From NCBI RefSeq assembly GCF_030316825.1, contig NZ_JASZYU010000001.1:2418001-2482000 (forward strand): DNA of 64,000 nucleotides, in the 5' to 3' direction. Every line of letters starts with the position of its first letter. The first letter of the stretch is position 1. The notes beneath the pieces were generated by a model. It worked only from the letters and a program-made list of their open reading frames with translations, was not told the origin of the DNA and made no database searches. A program made the translations under genes and the position numbers. Source of the DNA: Variovorax fucosicus. Its GTDB lineage: Bacteria > Pseudomonadota > Gammaproteobacteria > Burkholderiales > Burkholderiaceae_C. Positions 17,797-27,180 of this stretch are shown here, piece by piece.

Positions 17797-18006
17797 TCAG
17801 CGCCTCCAGGGGTCCGACGATACGCCGGTGAGCAGCATCGCCAGCGAGGTGAAAGCCTCGTCGAGGGTCTTGCACAACCCCTCCAGCCGGGCTTTGAGAT
17901 CCATGGCTTCGCAGTCCGAGCCCTTGCCTTGGTGCCTGGCGGTTTCGGGCGCTGGCAAGCAGCGCCGGGTGGACTCGTCCCAGGTCAGGCGGTAGCTGTA
18001 GTTCAT
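17797..18006 (-). CDS. Possible small ESPR-like protein, orphan
   Basis: A 69-residue frame begins MNYSYRLTWDESTRRCLPAPETARHQGKG, which resembles the extended signal peptide region (ESPR; typical start MNKxYRLxW...ExAxGxGK) of autotransporters and two-partner exoproteins. No hydrophobic signal core or passenger follows; instead the sequence continues with an amphipathic helix and ends in SSDPWRR. No good ribosome site is visible. It may be a relict exoprotein 5' end, an unrelated small protein, or a non-gene. It lies between pgpA and the response regulator. Confidence 0.35.
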   Translation of the reverse strand: MNYSYRLTWDESTRRCLPAPETARHQGKGSDCEAMDLKARLEGLCKTLDEAFTSLAMLLTGVSSDPWRR

Positions 18007-18201
18007 GGCGTGTTCGAAGAGGCAAGAGAAAGGTAAGAGGGCCGGACGGCGCTGCCTCGCGCAGCACCCGCCCTCAAAGAAGTTAGAACCAATGGTTACA
18101 AATGCCGAAACGCCCGTAAATAGTCTGTTTGGACCGGATTGGCCTGGCGGAGAATATTCAGACTCATAACGATCGCGCCTCGCAGCGCGCACTCCGGCGC
18201 C

Positions 18202-18822
18202 ATGTTGCCGACCCGAATTCTTCTGATCGACGATCACGCGCTGTTCCGCGCCGGGCTGCGCATGGTGCTGGCCACCGGCATTCCCGATGTGCAGGTGCTG
18301 GAGGCGGCTTCGCTCGAAGAGGCCATGCGCTTGCCCGCGGAGCCGCTCGCCCTGGTGCTTCTGGACGTTCAGCTGCAGGGCCTCAATGGCCTGGAGGGCA
18401 TTGCGCTGGTGCAACGCAAATGGCCGGGCGTAGTCGTGGTGGTTCTCTCGTCCCAGGCCGAGCCCCAGACCGTGCGGCAGGCCTTGGCTCGTGGCGCGAC
18501 GGCCTTTGTCTCCAAGGCCGACACGCCCGAGCACATTCTTTCGATGGTGGACAAACTGCTGCTCGGGCTGCCGGTCGCGACGCTGGCCTACGCCGGCATG
18601 GGTGCCGGGAGCGACGCCGGCACGCCACCGCGCCTGACGCCGCGCCAGTGCGAAGTGCTCAACCTGGTTTCCCAGGGCCTGTCGAACAAGCTGATCGGGC
18701 GCCGGCTCGATTTGTCGGAGAACACCGTGCGCGGGCATGTGCAGGCGCTGCTGGCAGCCTTGCAGGTATCGAGCCGCTCGGAGGCCGGCTTCGTGGCCCG
18801 CCGCAGCGGCCTGGTGGATTGA
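18202..18822 (+). CDS. NarL/FixJ-type response regulator
   Basis: The 206-residue protein has a receiver domain (about 4-120: TRILLIDDHALFRAG, phosphoacceptor D55 in LVLLDVQLQG, conserved Lys in AFVSKADTPE) and a LuxR-type helix-turn-helix (about 140-200: LTPRQCEVLNLVSQGLSNKLIGRRLDLSENTVRGHV). It should bind DNA when phosphorylated. The hybrid kinase gene begins with a TTG overlapping its stop codon, so the two form a cognate pair. An in-frame ATG at 18139 would add 21 unrelated residues, so the ATG at 18202 is chosen. Confidence 0.95.
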   Translation: MLPTRILLIDDHALFRAGLRMVLATGIPDVQVLEAASLEEAMRLPAEPLALVLLDVQLQGLNGLEGIALVQRKWPGVVVVVLSSQAEPQTVRQALARGATAFVSKADTPEHILSMVDKLLLGLPVATLAYAGMGAGSDAGTPPRLTPRQCEVLNLVSQGLSNKLIGRRLDLSENTVRGHVQALLAALQVSSRSEAGFVARRSGLVD

Positions 18823-20639
18823 ACAATCCGTTGCGCCTGGCGCCAGGGCGCGCCCTGGTCGAGCAGTTGCGCCTGCTGCTCGGCAACGGCAGCAGCTCGG
18901 TGGTTCCCGCGGTTCTGCTCGCGCTGCTGCTGGTGTGGACCCTGTCCAACGAAAGCAATGCCCTGGCCCTGAAGCTGTGGTGCGCGGCGGTGATCCTGTG
19001 GAAGCTGTTCTGCGCATGGGACGCGCAGCGCATCCTTGCGGCCGGCATCCTGCCGGAGCGCGCGCCGCGCCTGGTCTGGCGGCTGATCGTGTTGAATGCG
19101 ATCGATGGCATGGCCTGGGGCGCCCTGGTCTGGGTCACGCTGGACACGACCACGGTGAGCGGCAGCATCCTGGTGGTGGCGGTGCTGGCGGGCATTGCCG
19201 GTGGTTCGATGAGTTCGCTCTCGCCGGTGTTTCCGGTGTTCGTGGTCTTCGTCGTCTTCGAGTTGATCGCGGTGGCGTCCAAGCTGTGGCTGTTGGGGGA
19301 TCCGGCCTACAACGCGCTGGGCGCGGCCGGCGTGCTCTATGTGTTCACGCTGTTGGGGCAGTCGCGCAACAACGCCCGTGCGGCGCGCGCGGCGATCGAT
19401 CTGCGCTTCGAGAACATCGAACTGGTCGAGCGTCTGGGCGTGGAAACCGGGCATGCGCAGGCCGAGCACCTGAAGGCCGAGCAGGCCAATCTGGCCAAGT
19501 CCAAATTCCTTGCCGCCGCGAGCCACGATCTGCGCCAGCCCATTCATGCGCAGGGCCTGTTTCTGGAGGTGTTGTCGCGCACCGAGCTTTCGGCCGTGCA
19601 GCGCGACGCGCTGACCAATGCCCGTGCCACCTGGCACGCCTCGGCCCAGATGCTCGACACGCTGCTCGATTTCTCGCGCATCGAGGCCGGCGTGGTCGAG
19701 CCGCAGCCCAGGCCCTTTCGCCTGCAGACCCTGCTTCACAAGATCGAAAACGAACTCGCGCCGCAGGCCGATGCCAAGGGCCTGGTCTACCGCTCGCGCG
19801 AAACCCGGGTGCTGGTGCAGTCCGATCCCGCGCTGCTGGAGCTGATCCTGCGCAACCTGGTGTCGAACGCCATCCGCTACACCCGGCGTGGCGGCGTGCT
19901 GGTGGCCTGCCGCGCCCGTGGCGACGATGTGCTGCTCGAAGTGTGGGATACCGGCGTCGGCGTCGACCCGACGCAGCACCAGGAGATTTTTCGCGAGTTC
20001 CACCAGCTCGGCAATGCGGAGCGCGATCGCCGCAAGGGCCTTGGGCTGGGCCTGGCCATTGCCCAGGGGCTGGCGCAGGCCCTCGGGCACCCGTTGTCGC
20101 TGGCATCGAAGCCGGGGCGCGGCAGCGTGTTCAGGCTGCGCCTGGCGCGCGCCCGCATCGCGGCCGCCAGCGACTGGCCGCCACGGGCGCCCGCTCCGTT
20201 GCGCGCGTTGGCCATGTCCATGCCCGATGTGCGCGTGCTGGTGATCGACGACGACGAGACCGTGCGCGCCGGCATGCGCCAATTGCTGCGCGGCTGGGGC
20301 TGCGCCTGCGACGCGGCCGATTCGATCGAAGAGGCCCTGGCCCTGGCGCGTGTCCATCCGCCGGGGCTGGTCATCAGCGACTACCGCCTGCGCGAGCGGC
20401 GCACCGGTGCCGAGGCTATCGGCGCGTTGCGCGCCGAGTTCGGCGCTGCACTGCCGGCGCTGCTGATCACCGGCGACACCGCGCCCGAGCGCCTGCGCGA
20501 AGCGCGCGCCAGCGGTGTGCTGCTGCTGCACAAGCCGGTCTCGCCCCGCCAGCTGCACCACGGGCTGATGGCGGTGCTCAACGGCGGCGCGATCGACTCC
20601 ACGTTCGTCGCGCTGGAGTCGAACCTGGGCAGCCTCTGA
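18819..20639 (+). CDS. Membrane hybrid sensor histidine kinase
   Basis: The 606-residue protein starts at a TTG that overlaps the response regulator's TGA; no better start retains the first membrane segment. The order is about six N-terminal membrane helices (about 25-185), a coiled coil, HisKA with phosphoacceptor H236 in AAASHDLRQPIHAQG, a HATPase with NLVSNAIRYT and GLGLGLAIAQGL, and a C-terminal receiver (VRVLVIDDDETVRAG ... SDYRLRERRTG ... LLHKPVSP). There is no periplasmic domain, so it likely senses a membrane or intracellular signal. It is of the same SHDLRQP subfamily as the two kinases at 45.3 and 48.4 kb. Confidence 0.93.
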   Translation: MNNPLRLAPGRALVEQLRLLLGNGSSSVVPAVLLALLLVWTLSNESNALALKLWCAAVILWKLFCAWDAQRILAAGILPERAPRLVWRLIVLNAIDGMAWGALVWVTLDTTTVSGSILVVAVLAGIAGGSMSSLSPVFPVFVVFVVFELIAVASKLWLLGDPAYNALGAAGVLYVFTLLGQSRNNARAARAAIDLRFENIELVERLGVETGHAQAEHLKAEQANLAKSKFLAAASHDLRQPIHAQGLFLEVLSRTELSAVQRDALTNARATWHASAQMLDTLLDFSRIEAGVVEPQPRPFRLQTLLHKIENELAPQADAKGLVYRSRETRVLVQSDPALLELILRNLVSNAIRYTRRGGVLVACRARGDDVLLEVWDTGVGVDPTQHQEIFREFHQLGNAERDRRKGLGLGLAIAQGLAQALGHPLSLASKPGRGSVFRLRLARARIAAASDWPPRAPAPLRALAMSMPDVRVLVIDDDETVRAGMRQLLRGWGCACDAADSIEEALALARVHPPGLVISDYRLRERRTGAEAIGALRAEFGAALPALLITGDTAPERLREARASGVLLLHKPVSPRQLHHGLMAVLNGGAIDSTFVALESNLGSL

Positions 20640-20645
20640 GAGGTT

Positions 20646-21614
20646 CTAGCCGAAGTGATCGAACGCCGTGAAGCGCTGCGTGAGCGGCGCGCCGCCGGCG
20701 TCGACGATGCGCAGCCCGGGCGCGGCCTCGATGCAGCCGATGCGTGCCACGGGCGTGGCGCTGGCATGGCCGGCCTGTTCGACCGCCTTGCGTGCCGATG
20801 CCGGCGCGGTAAAGACCAGCTCGTAGTCGTCGCCGCCCGCGAGCGCACATGTGCGCTGCACTTCGACGCCGAGCGCGGCGCCCGATGCCGGCGCGCCCAA
20901 CGCGATCAATTGCGTGACCGCATCGGCGTTCAGCGCGGCGCCCACGCCACTGGCCGCGAGGACATGGCCCAGGTCGCCCACCAGCCCGTCGCTCACGTCG
21001 ACCGCCGCCGTCGCGATGCCGCGCAGCGCCAGGCCGAGCGCGACACGCGGCGTGGGTTGCTCCATGCGTGCCCGCGCGATCTCGAAGGCTTCGGCCGGCA
21101 GCTGCAGCGTGCCGCGAAACACCTCGAGCGCAAGCCGCGCATCGCCCAGCGTGCCGCTGACCCAGATGTCGTCGCCGGCCCGTGCACCCGAGCGCAGCAG
21201 CGCCGCGCCGGTGGGCACCTCGCCGAACACGGTGATGCAGATGTTGAGCGGGCCGCGCGTGGTGTCGCCGCCGACGAGTTCGCAGCCGTGTTCGTCGGCC
21301 AGCGCGAGCAGCCCTTTCGCAAACCCCGCAAGCCAACGCTTGTCGACCTGCGGCATCGCGAGCGCCAGCGTAAAGGCCAGCGGCTTCGCGCCGCAGGCCG
21401 CCAGGTCACTCAGGTTCACCGCCAGCGCCTTGTGGCCGAGCCGCGCGGGGTCGACGGTGGACAGGAAGTGCCGGCCTTCGACCAGCATGTCCGACGACAC
21501 GGCGAGCTGCATGCCGGGGGCCGGCGCGAGCAGCGCGCAGTCGTCACCCACGCCGAGCGCCGCGCGCCGCACGGGGCGCTTGAAATAGCGGTCGATCAGG
21601 TCGAACTCGCCCAT
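20646..21614 (-). CDS. thiL: Thiamine-monophosphate kinase
   Basis: The 322-residue enzyme phosphorylates thiamine monophosphate to thiamine diphosphate, the last step of cofactor synthesis. It starts MGEFDLIDRYFKRP and has the AIR-synthase-like family motifs: LGVGDDCALL (metal/ATP binding, about 21-30), SSDMLVEGRHF (about 40-50), AVNLSDLAACGAKPLA, GGDTTRGP, and DVSDGLVGDLGH near the middle. Length is normal. It ends 6 bases from the convergent hybrid kinase stop and follows ybdK by two bases on the minus strand. Confidence 0.96.
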   Translation of the reverse strand: MGEFDLIDRYFKRPVRRAALGVGDDCALLAPAPGMQLAVSSDMLVEGRHFLSTVDPARLGHKALAVNLSDLAACGAKPLAFTLALAMPQVDKRWLAGFAKGLLALADEHGCELVGGDTTRGPLNICITVFGEVPTGAALLRSGARAGDDIWVSGTLGDARLALEVFRGTLQLPAEAFEIARARMEQPTPRVALGLALRGIATAAVDVSDGLVGDLGHVLAASGVGAALNADAVTQLIALGAPASGAALGVEVQRTCALAGGDDYELVFTAPASARKAVEQAGHASATPVARIGCIEAAPGLRIVDAGGAPLTQRFTAFDHFG

Positions 21615-21616
21615 CG

Positions 21617-22789
21617 CTAGACCGCACCCCTGAAGCGCAGCGACGCCTGCCGCACCACCTCGGCCAGCAGGCGCTCCTTGCCCTGCCGCTCGCGCAGCCA
21701 GCGCGCGTCGTTGTGGCTGGCCTCCACATCGGTGCGCAGGCCGGCCAGCGCTTCGGTCGCGTTGAGCGCCTCGCTGTGCCATTCGAGCTGGGTCATGGTC
21801 ATCAGGATGTGCTCGCGCAGCGGCATGTGCTCGCCGCTGGCCGGATCCACATAAACCGCGTCGAGCCCGAAGCGGCAGGCCTGGAAGCGGTTGTAGGTGT
21901 AGACCAGGTAGTCGTCTTCGGTCGGCGTGAAGGGCTGCTCCTGCAGGAACCAGGCGGCCAGCGATTGCACGTAGCCCGCCAGCGCGGCGGCACGCTCCAC
22001 GGTGAGCGGCGTGTCGAACACGCGGATCTCGATGGTGCCGAACTCGGGCTTGGGCCGGATGTCCCAGTAGAAGTCCTTCATGCTGCGAACCACGCCGGTG
22101 CGCGTCATGCGCTCGAAATAGGCCTCGAACTCGCTCCACGTGAGCGCGAAGGGCGCACGGCCCGACAGCGGAAATGCGAAAACCGAGTTGAGCCGGGCCG
22201 AGTCGAACTGCGTGTCCTGCCCCTGCACATAGGGCGACGAGGCCGACAGCGCAATGAAATGCGGGATGTAGCGCGACATGCGGTGCAGCATCAGCAGGGC
22301 CGCATCGGCATCGGGGCAGCCGATGTGCACGTGCTGGCCGAAGATGGTGAATTGCTTCGACAGGTAGCCGTACAGCTCCGACAGCTCGCGAAAGCGCGGC
22401 TTGTCGTAGATGCGGCGCTCGTGCCACTGCTGGAACGCGTGCGTGCCGCCGCCGACCACCGCGATGTTGAGCTTGTCGGCGTTCTTCACCAGCGCGTCGC
22501 GGATCGGCGTGAGCTGTGCGATCACGTCCTTGGCCGAATGGCAGATGTCGGTCGAGATCTCGATCATGCTCGAGGTCATCTCGGGCACCACGCTGCCGGG
22601 CAGCGGCGTCTTCGCCATCTCGCGCAGCATGTCCTCGGCATAGGGCGCGAGGTCGTAGTCGTGCGTGTTGACGAGTTGCAGCTCGAGCTCGACGCCGAGC
22701 GACAGCGCCTCCGACTTGTTGAAGGCGCCGAGCTTCACCGTCCGGCTGGTCGGCGTGCCTTCGATGGTTTGCTGCTGCCGGCTGCTCAT
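21617..22789 (-). CDS. Carboxylate-amine ligase, YbdK/GCS2 family
   Basis: The 390-residue protein belongs to the glutamate-cysteine ligase family 2 (YbdK-like). Recognisable blocks are [12 protein letters not shown] (ATP/Mg binding, about 30-41), [42 protein letters not shown], and the C-terminal [29 protein letters not shown]. YbdK has weak glutamate-cysteine ligase activity in vitro; the true role is unclear. The ATG overlaps the stop of the upstream antiporter by 4 bases. Thus the operon apaG - antiporter - ybdK - thiL is tightly packed. Confidence 0.9.
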   Translation of the reverse strand: MSSRQQQTIEGTPTSRTVKLGAFNKSEALSLGVELELQLVNTHDYDLAPYAEDMLREMAKTPLPGSVVPEMTSSMIEISTDICHSAKDVIAQLTPIRDALVKNADKLNIAVVGGGTHAFQQWHERRIYDKPRFRELSELYGYLSKQFTIFGQHVHIGCPDADAALLMLHRMSRYIPHFIALSASSPYVQGQDTQFDSARLNSVFAFPLSGRAPFALTWSEFEAYFERMTRTGVVRSMKDFYWDIRPKPEFGTIEIRVFDTPLTVERAAALAGYVQSLAAWFLQEQPFTPTEDDYLVYTYNRFQACRFGLDAVYVDPASGEHMPLREHILMTMTQLEWHSEALNATEALAGLRTDVEASHNDARWLRERQGKERLLAEVVRQASLRFRGAV

Positions 22790-24051
22790 CGCTGGGTGTC
22801 CTCGGTGGTGCTGAACGCTTCGGGCGTCCACGGGATGGAGCTCTCGCCGGCGGCGTGGATCGCGATGGTGGCGAGCACCGCGCCGGCCACTTCCATGAGC
22901 AGGATCGCGGGCAGCGCGGTCTGCGTGATCATCGCGCCCAGCAGCGGCGAGGCCGTGACGAAGTTCGACGCGATCAGCAGCGCGATCGACGACAGCGGCG
23001 ACATTGCGCAGCCGACCCAGAACGCCTGGCGCCAGCTGGCACCGCTGCCCGGGTTGGCGATGGCCACGCCTGCGATCTTGGCGACAAAGCGCACGCCGAT
23101 CAGCGCGAGCACCACGGTGGCGATCTGCAGGCTCCAGTCGGCCTGCGCCGCTACGATCGACACCAGCACGAACATCAGCATGGTGAGCAGCGACGCGGCG
23201 GTGCCGAGCTGCCGCGGCCATGACCAGGGCCGGGGGTTGAGCTGTTTCAGCATGATGCCGCCGATCAGCGCTGCCAGCGGCGCCGAGCCGCCCAGATGCG
23301 CCGCCATCGCGGCACCGGCCGCAATCAGCGCCAGCAGCAGGATCGAGGTGTTCTCGCTGGTCGGGCTCATCACGCGCAAGGCCGAGCGCAACGCCAGCGC
23401 CAGCGCGCCGCCGACCACGAACGACAGGCCCAGCACCACCAGCACGGGCTGCAGGCGCTGGAACACGTCGGTGGGCGCGCGTTCGATCAGGCCGGCCTGC
23501 GCATAGCCGAGCGCCAGCGCATAGAAGGTGTTGAGCGTGGCCAGCGTCAGCGCGCGATCGGTCACCGGGCCCGAGGCGCGGGTGTCCATCACCACCCGCG
23601 TCAGCACCGCGGGCGAGGCGACGATCGTCATCAGCGCCAGCGCGTTGCCCACCGGGTCGGGCACGCCAAGCCAGTGCAGCATCCAGAACACGCCGAAATA
23701 GGTGAGCGTCGACTCGACCACGCTCTGCACCAGCACCATCGGGTTGTGCCGGAACCAGCGCAGCGGCAGCCGGCCGCCGGCCTCGAAAAGCACGATCGCC
23801 ACGCCCAGCTCGAGCAGGAAAAGGCTGACGCCCTGCAGCGGCCAGACCGCGCCCTCGAAGCCGGCCAGGCCGACCACGGTGCCGACCATGGAATAGCCGA
23901 CCACCTTGGGCATGCCGATGTAGCGCTGCACCAGATGGCCGGTGGCCGCAGCCACCGCGATGAGCAACGACCACAGCACGATCGGCAGCCCGGCCGAGGG
24001 GCGCACCCACTCGGCCCAGAAGCCCGTCAGTTCGTTGATGAAGGAAGACAT
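22786..24051 (-). CDS. CPA2-type cation:proton antiporter (KefB/YbaL-like membrane domain)
   Basis: The 421-residue polytopic membrane protein has about 12 spans and matches the Na+/H+ exchanger domain of the CPA2 family: [45 protein letters not shown], and SPAVLTRV with flanking helices. It lacks the C-terminal TrkA-N/RCK domains of KefB/KefC, so it is a transport domain only. The ATG at 24051 is chosen because the family begins with a short N-terminal tail; the 36 upstream residues in the frame are unlikely. The exported cation cannot be assigned. It overlaps ybdK by 4 bases. Confidence 0.88.
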   Translation of the reverse strand: MSSFINELTGFWAEWVRPSAGLPIVLWSLLIAVAAATGHLVQRYIGMPKVVGYSMVGTVVGLAGFEGAVWPLQGVSLFLLELGVAIVLFEAGGRLPLRWFRHNPMVLVQSVVESTLTYFGVFWMLHWLGVPDPVGNALALMTIVASPAVLTRVVMDTRASGPVTDRALTLATLNTFYALALGYAQAGLIERAPTDVFQRLQPVLVVLGLSFVVGGALALALRSALRVMSPTSENTSILLLALIAAGAAMAAHLGGSAPLAALIGGIMLKQLNPRPWSWPRQLGTAASLLTMLMFVLVSIVAAQADWSLQIATVVLALIGVRFVAKIAGVAIANPGSGASWRQAFWVGCAMSPLSSIALLIASNFVTASPLLGAMITQTALPAILLMEVAGAVLATIAIHAAGESSIPWTPEAFSTTEDTQR

Positions 24052-24124
24052 AAATCCAGCAAGGGTTTTCGCCCGAGGCGAAGAAACACGAAACAAGGAC
24101 GGCCACCGCAGCGGCCGGCGGAAG

Positions 24125-24520
24125 CTAATGCAGAACGCGCGAAACCGGCCCGCTGCCAAGGTCGGCCTCGAGCACGAACATCGGGATCGGCACGTCGAAA
24201 CGCTCGCCGTTCTCCGTCACCATGAAATAGCTGCCGTGCATGGTGCCGCTCGGCGCCTGCAGGCGGCATCCACTGGTGTAGCGGAACGATTCGCCGGGTG
24301 CCAGCAGCGGCTGCTGGCCGATCACGCCGAGACCCTTGACCTCCTGCGCATGGCCGGAGGCGTCGTTGATGCGCCAGTGGCGCGCGATCAGTTGGGTCGG
24401 CACATCGCCCGTGTTGGTCACCGTCACCGTATAGGCGAAGGTATACACGCCGTCTTCGGGTGAAGACTGCTCGGCAAGGAAGCGCGGTTCGACCTGAACG
24501 CTGATCGGGCTGGTTGACAT
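24125..24520 (-). CDS. apaG: ApaG protein
   Basis: The 131-residue protein is the all-beta (fibronectin type III-like) ApaG. The core [57 protein letters not shown] and [10 protein letters not shown] with the MHGSY signature are all present. ApaG is linked by genetics to magnesium/cobalt handling and is a DUF525 domain protein of unclear biochemistry. It is the first gene of the minus-strand operon and is divergent from rpe. Confidence 0.95.
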   Translation of the reverse strand: MSTSPISVQVEPRFLAEQSSPEDGVYTFAYTVTVTNTGDVPTQLIARHWRINDASGHAQEVKGLGVIGQQPLLAPGESFRYTSGCRLQAPSGTMHGSYFMVTENGERFDVPIPMFVLEADLGSGPVSRVLH

Positions 24521-24595
24521 GGGGCGCATAGTACCGGAGCGGTATTGCCCCCGGTTCGCGCCGGATGGTGTAGCCGCTTTGCGACAATTGCAGCC

Positions 24596-25282
24596 ATGAG
24601 TACCACCTTTCGCATTGCCCCCTCGATCCTGTCGGCCGATTTCGCCCGCCTGGGCGACGAAGTTCGCGACGTCATTGCAGCCGGTGCCGACTGGATCCAC
24701 TTCGACGTGATGGACAACCATTACGTTCCGAACCTGACCTTCGGCCCGATGATCTGCAAGGCCCTCAAGCCCCATGCCAAGACGGCCGCGGGCGTCGCGG
24801 TGCCGATCGACGCGCACCTGATGGTGCAGCCGGTCGACGCACTGGCGGCGGCGTTCGCCGAAGCCGGCGCTGACTACATCAGCTTTCACCCCGACGCTTC
24901 GCCGCACGTGAACCGCAGCATCCAGGCGATCAAGGGGGCGGGCTGCAAGGCCGGGCTGGTGTTCAACCCCGGCCTGGGGCTCGAAGCACTCGACTGGGCG
25001 ATCGACGACATCGACCTGATCCTGATCATGAGCGTGAATCCGGGCTTCGGCGGCCAGAGCTTCATCGACTCCGCGCTGCGCAAGATCGAGCAGGCGCGCA
25101 AACGCATCGAGCAGAGCGGTCGCGACATTCGCCTGGAAGTGGATGGCGGCATCAAGGTCGACAACATCGCCAGCGTGGCCAGTGCCGGCGCCGATACCTT
25201 CGTGGCGGGCAGCGCGATCTTTGGTGCCAAGGACTACGGCGGCGTGATCTCGTCGATGCGGGCGCAACTCGCTAGCGCTTGA
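24596..25282 (+). CDS. rpe: Ribulose-phosphate 3-epimerase
   Basis: The 228-residue TIM-barrel enzyme interconverts ribulose 5-phosphate and xylulose 5-phosphate in the pentose phosphate and Calvin pathways. It contains the signatures [56 protein letters not shown] and [11 protein letters not shown], carrying the metal-binding His/Asp residues. The ATG at 24596 gives the standard N-terminus. The end overlaps the convergent small gene by 11 bases. Confidence 0.97.
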   Translation: MSTTFRIAPSILSADFARLGDEVRDVIAAGADWIHFDVMDNHYVPNLTFGPMICKALKPHAKTAAGVAVPIDAHLMVQPVDALAAAFAEAGADYISFHPDASPHVNRSIQAIKGAGCKAGLVFNPGLGLEALDWAIDDIDLILIMSVNPGFGGQSFIDSALRKIEQARKRIEQSGRDIRLEVDGGIKVDNIASVASAGADTFVAGSAIFGAKDYGGVISSMRAQLASA

Positions 25283-25526
25283 CCTTGTCGTTGTAGGTGC
25301 GATCGGTCACCGGGCCGGTGCCGGTGTCGACCACGCCGCGCTCGATGTCTTCGAGCGCCTGGCGGCCCACTTCAGGCGCGCTGCCGTCCTGATTCTGCTG
25401 GCTGCTCGACGACTGGTCGCGTTCGTGCGGCAGGCGCGGCACGGGTTCGCCGTCCTGTGCCACCTGGGTGTCGCCGCGTTCTGCGTCCTTCGCTCCGGTC
25501 TTGCGCTTGCGGGTGTCTGTCGTCAT
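25272..25526 (-). CDS. Small hydrophilic hypothetical protein, 84 residues
   Basis: The product is strongly hydrophilic and probably disordered, rich in Gln, Asp, Ser and Lys ([20 protein letters not shown] ... [13 protein letters not shown]). It ends [20 protein letters not shown]. No domain is recognised; similar short charged proteins near rpe are seen in Comamonadaceae and may be stress-related. Overlap with the rpe 3' end in antisense orientation is 11 bases. Confidence 0.5.
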   Translation of the reverse strand: MTTDTRKRKTGAKDAERGDTQVAQDGEPVPRLPHERDQSSSSQQNQDGSAPEVGRQALEDIERGVVDTGTGPVTDRTYNDKVKR

Positions 25527-25615
25527 GGCGTGCTCCTGTGTGGTTTTTTGTTTTCGCAGCAACGCGGTGCGGCATGGGTAGGAGCGGCCGGCACGGGGCT
25601 GTAGGATGGCCGGCG

Positions 25616-26605
25616 ATGTTGCCCTGTCCCCCTGCCGAAACCCTCCCTTCCCTCCCTGCGGACATGCTGCGCAGCCACGGCTTTGCTGCGCTGCAGCCGG
25701 GGCCGCGCCTGATCGTGATCGGTGGCGTGCACGGCAACGAGACTTGCGGTACGGTGGGCATCGAGCGCGTTCGCGCCGAGCTTGATGGCGGCGCGCTGCA
25801 GCTGCTGCGCGGCGAGCTGACGATGGTGCCGGTGGCCAATCCGCTGGCGCGCCGGCGCCTGCAGCGCGAGGGCGAGCGCAACCTGAACCGCCTGTTCCAG
25901 CCGACCCCGCCGGGCCAGACCCCGGCCGACTACGAGGCCCGCCTGACCGACCTGCTGTGCCCCCTGCTGGATCGGCACGACGTGCTGCTCGACCTGCATT
26001 CGTTCCAGAGCGCCGGCGAGGCCTTCGCCATGATCGGGCCGCGCGACAACACCGGCACGCTCGAGCCGTTTGCGCGGGCCGCGGAAGAAGGCCAGCTGGC
26101 CCTGCATCTGGGCACACCGCGCGTGGTCGAGGGCTGGCTAGACATCTACGCGGCCGGCCTCGCGCAGCGCAGCCCCGGCCAGCCGGTGGACGAGGCGGCG
26201 CTGGCCTTCGGCCGGGGCACCAACGAATACATGCGCAGTCGCGGCGGCTACGGCGTCACACTTGAATGCGGCCAGCACGACGACCCGGCCGCACCCGATG
26301 TGGCGCATGCGGCCATCCACGCGACATTGCGGCTGCTGGGCATGGTGGCCGAGCCCGCGCAGACGCCGCTGCAGCCGGAACTGCTGCGGCTGGTGAGCGT
26401 GGCCGACCGGCTCGAAGAAGAAGACCAGTTCGTGCGCGAATGGGCCACCTTCGACCCGGTGCTCGCAGGCGAGCCGATCGGGCTGCGCGCCGACGGCACG
26501 CTGCTGAAGGCCGAACGCGACGGCTTCATCGTGTTTCCGAATTCCGAAGCGCTGCCCGGCACCGAGTGGTTCTACTTCGCTGTCTCCAGCGATCGGAAAC
26601 TCTAG
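25616..26605 (+). CDS. Succinylglutamate desuccinylase/aspartoacylase family protein
   Basis: The 329-residue zinc carboxypeptidase-fold protein contains GGVHGNETCGTVG with the zinc ligands H39 and E42, ANPLARRRLQREGERNLNRLF, LDLHSF carrying the third ligand, and TLECGQHDDP with the catalytic glutamate. Such enzymes hydrolyse N-acyl amino acids, for example succinylglutamate or acetylaspartate. The ATG at 25616 is chosen; the frame extends upstream without similarity. No ast catabolic genes lie beside it, so the specific substrate is open. Confidence 0.85.
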   Translation: MLPCPPAETLPSLPADMLRSHGFAALQPGPRLIVIGGVHGNETCGTVGIERVRAELDGGALQLLRGELTMVPVANPLARRRLQREGERNLNRLFQPTPPGQTPADYEARLTDLLCPLLDRHDVLLDLHSFQSAGEAFAMIGPRDNTGTLEPFARAAEEGQLALHLGTPRVVEGWLDIYAAGLAQRSPGQPVDEAALAFGRGTNEYMRSRGGYGVTLECGQHDDPAAPDVAHAAIHATLRLLGMVAEPAQTPLQPELLRLVSVADRLEEEDQFVREWATFDPVLAGEPIGLRADGTLLKAERDGFIVFPNSEALPGTEWFYFAVSSDRKL

Positions 26606-26615
26606 CCAGCGGCGG

Positions 26616-27053
26616 TCATTCTGGCGCCAACAGGCGGATTGGACGAGTCCCGATCTCCGCACCCGTCACTGCGTCAATCGCAATGGGCTTGATGTCGATC
26701 CCTGTCTCCGCGTCCAGGAACCTCGTCAACTTGCCATCGCCTCGGTGCTTGCGACCCCAGGCACCAATCATGAAGAGCACCGGCAAGTAGTCGCGTCCAG
26801 CCTCGGTCAAGACGTACTCCTCACGCGGCGGACGTTCCGAGTACTGCCGCTTTTCGAGCAACTTTTCGTCCGTCAGCGTCGCCAGTCGCTTGGTCAGCAT
26901 GGTCGGCGCAATCCCTAAGCTCTTCCTGAACTGATCGAAGCGCGTCAGGCCGGCATTTGCGTCCCGAAGGATCAGCATTGTCCAGGCGTCACCCAGGAAG
27001 AGGAGGCTGCGCGCGATGGGGCAGAGATTTTCAGAAGAATCTTTGGAGTTCAT
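26616..27053 (-). CDS. HxlR-family transcriptional regulator
   Basis: The 145-residue protein has the HxlR winged helix: CPIARSLLFLGDAWTMLILRDANAGLTRFDQFRKSLGIAPTMLTKRLATLTDEKLLEKRQYSERPPREEYVLTEAG, in which C11 matches the conserved N-terminal cysteine that often senses redox or electrophiles. The C-terminal extension (about 100-145) is longer than in the shortest members. It is divergent from an SDR gene, and a 17-base palindrome in the gap (27062-27078) is the likely operator. Confidence 0.92.
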   Translation of the reverse strand: MNSKDSSENLCPIARSLLFLGDAWTMLILRDANAGLTRFDQFRKSLGIAPTMLTKRLATLTDEKLLEKRQYSERPPREEYVLTEAGRDYLPVLFMIGAWGRKHRGDGKLTRFLDAETGIDIKPIAIDAVTGAEIGTRPIRLLAPE

Positions 27054-27061
27054 ATCATTTC

Positions 27062-27078
27062 AGTATTGACTCACTACT
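27062..27078. promoter_or_regulatory. Candidate HxlR operator
   Basis: AGTATTGACTCACTACT is a 17-base dyad with seven of eight pairs symmetric, 8 bases beyond the HxlR start and 119 bases before the SDR gene. A further ATACT at 27086-27090 repeats the left arm in inverted form. Confidence 0.5.
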
Positions 27079-27180
27079 GATTCGATACTAACATGGCGGC
27101 CGTGGACAGTCCACCCCCTGCGCAAGGGCCACATGTTCAACGCAAGGCGACAGTGAATTCATACCTTCAGAATCATCAAC

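Noticed and set aside
18129..18818. Extension of the 18.8-kb kinase frame upstream over the response regulator
   Set aside because: The region is already coded by the response regulator in another frame, and the translation lacks any signal or membrane pattern.
20646..24520. TPP riboswitch upstream of thiL
   Set aside because: thiL is the last gene of a tightly packed operon with no leader before it, and no THI-box-like sequence is visible before apaG.
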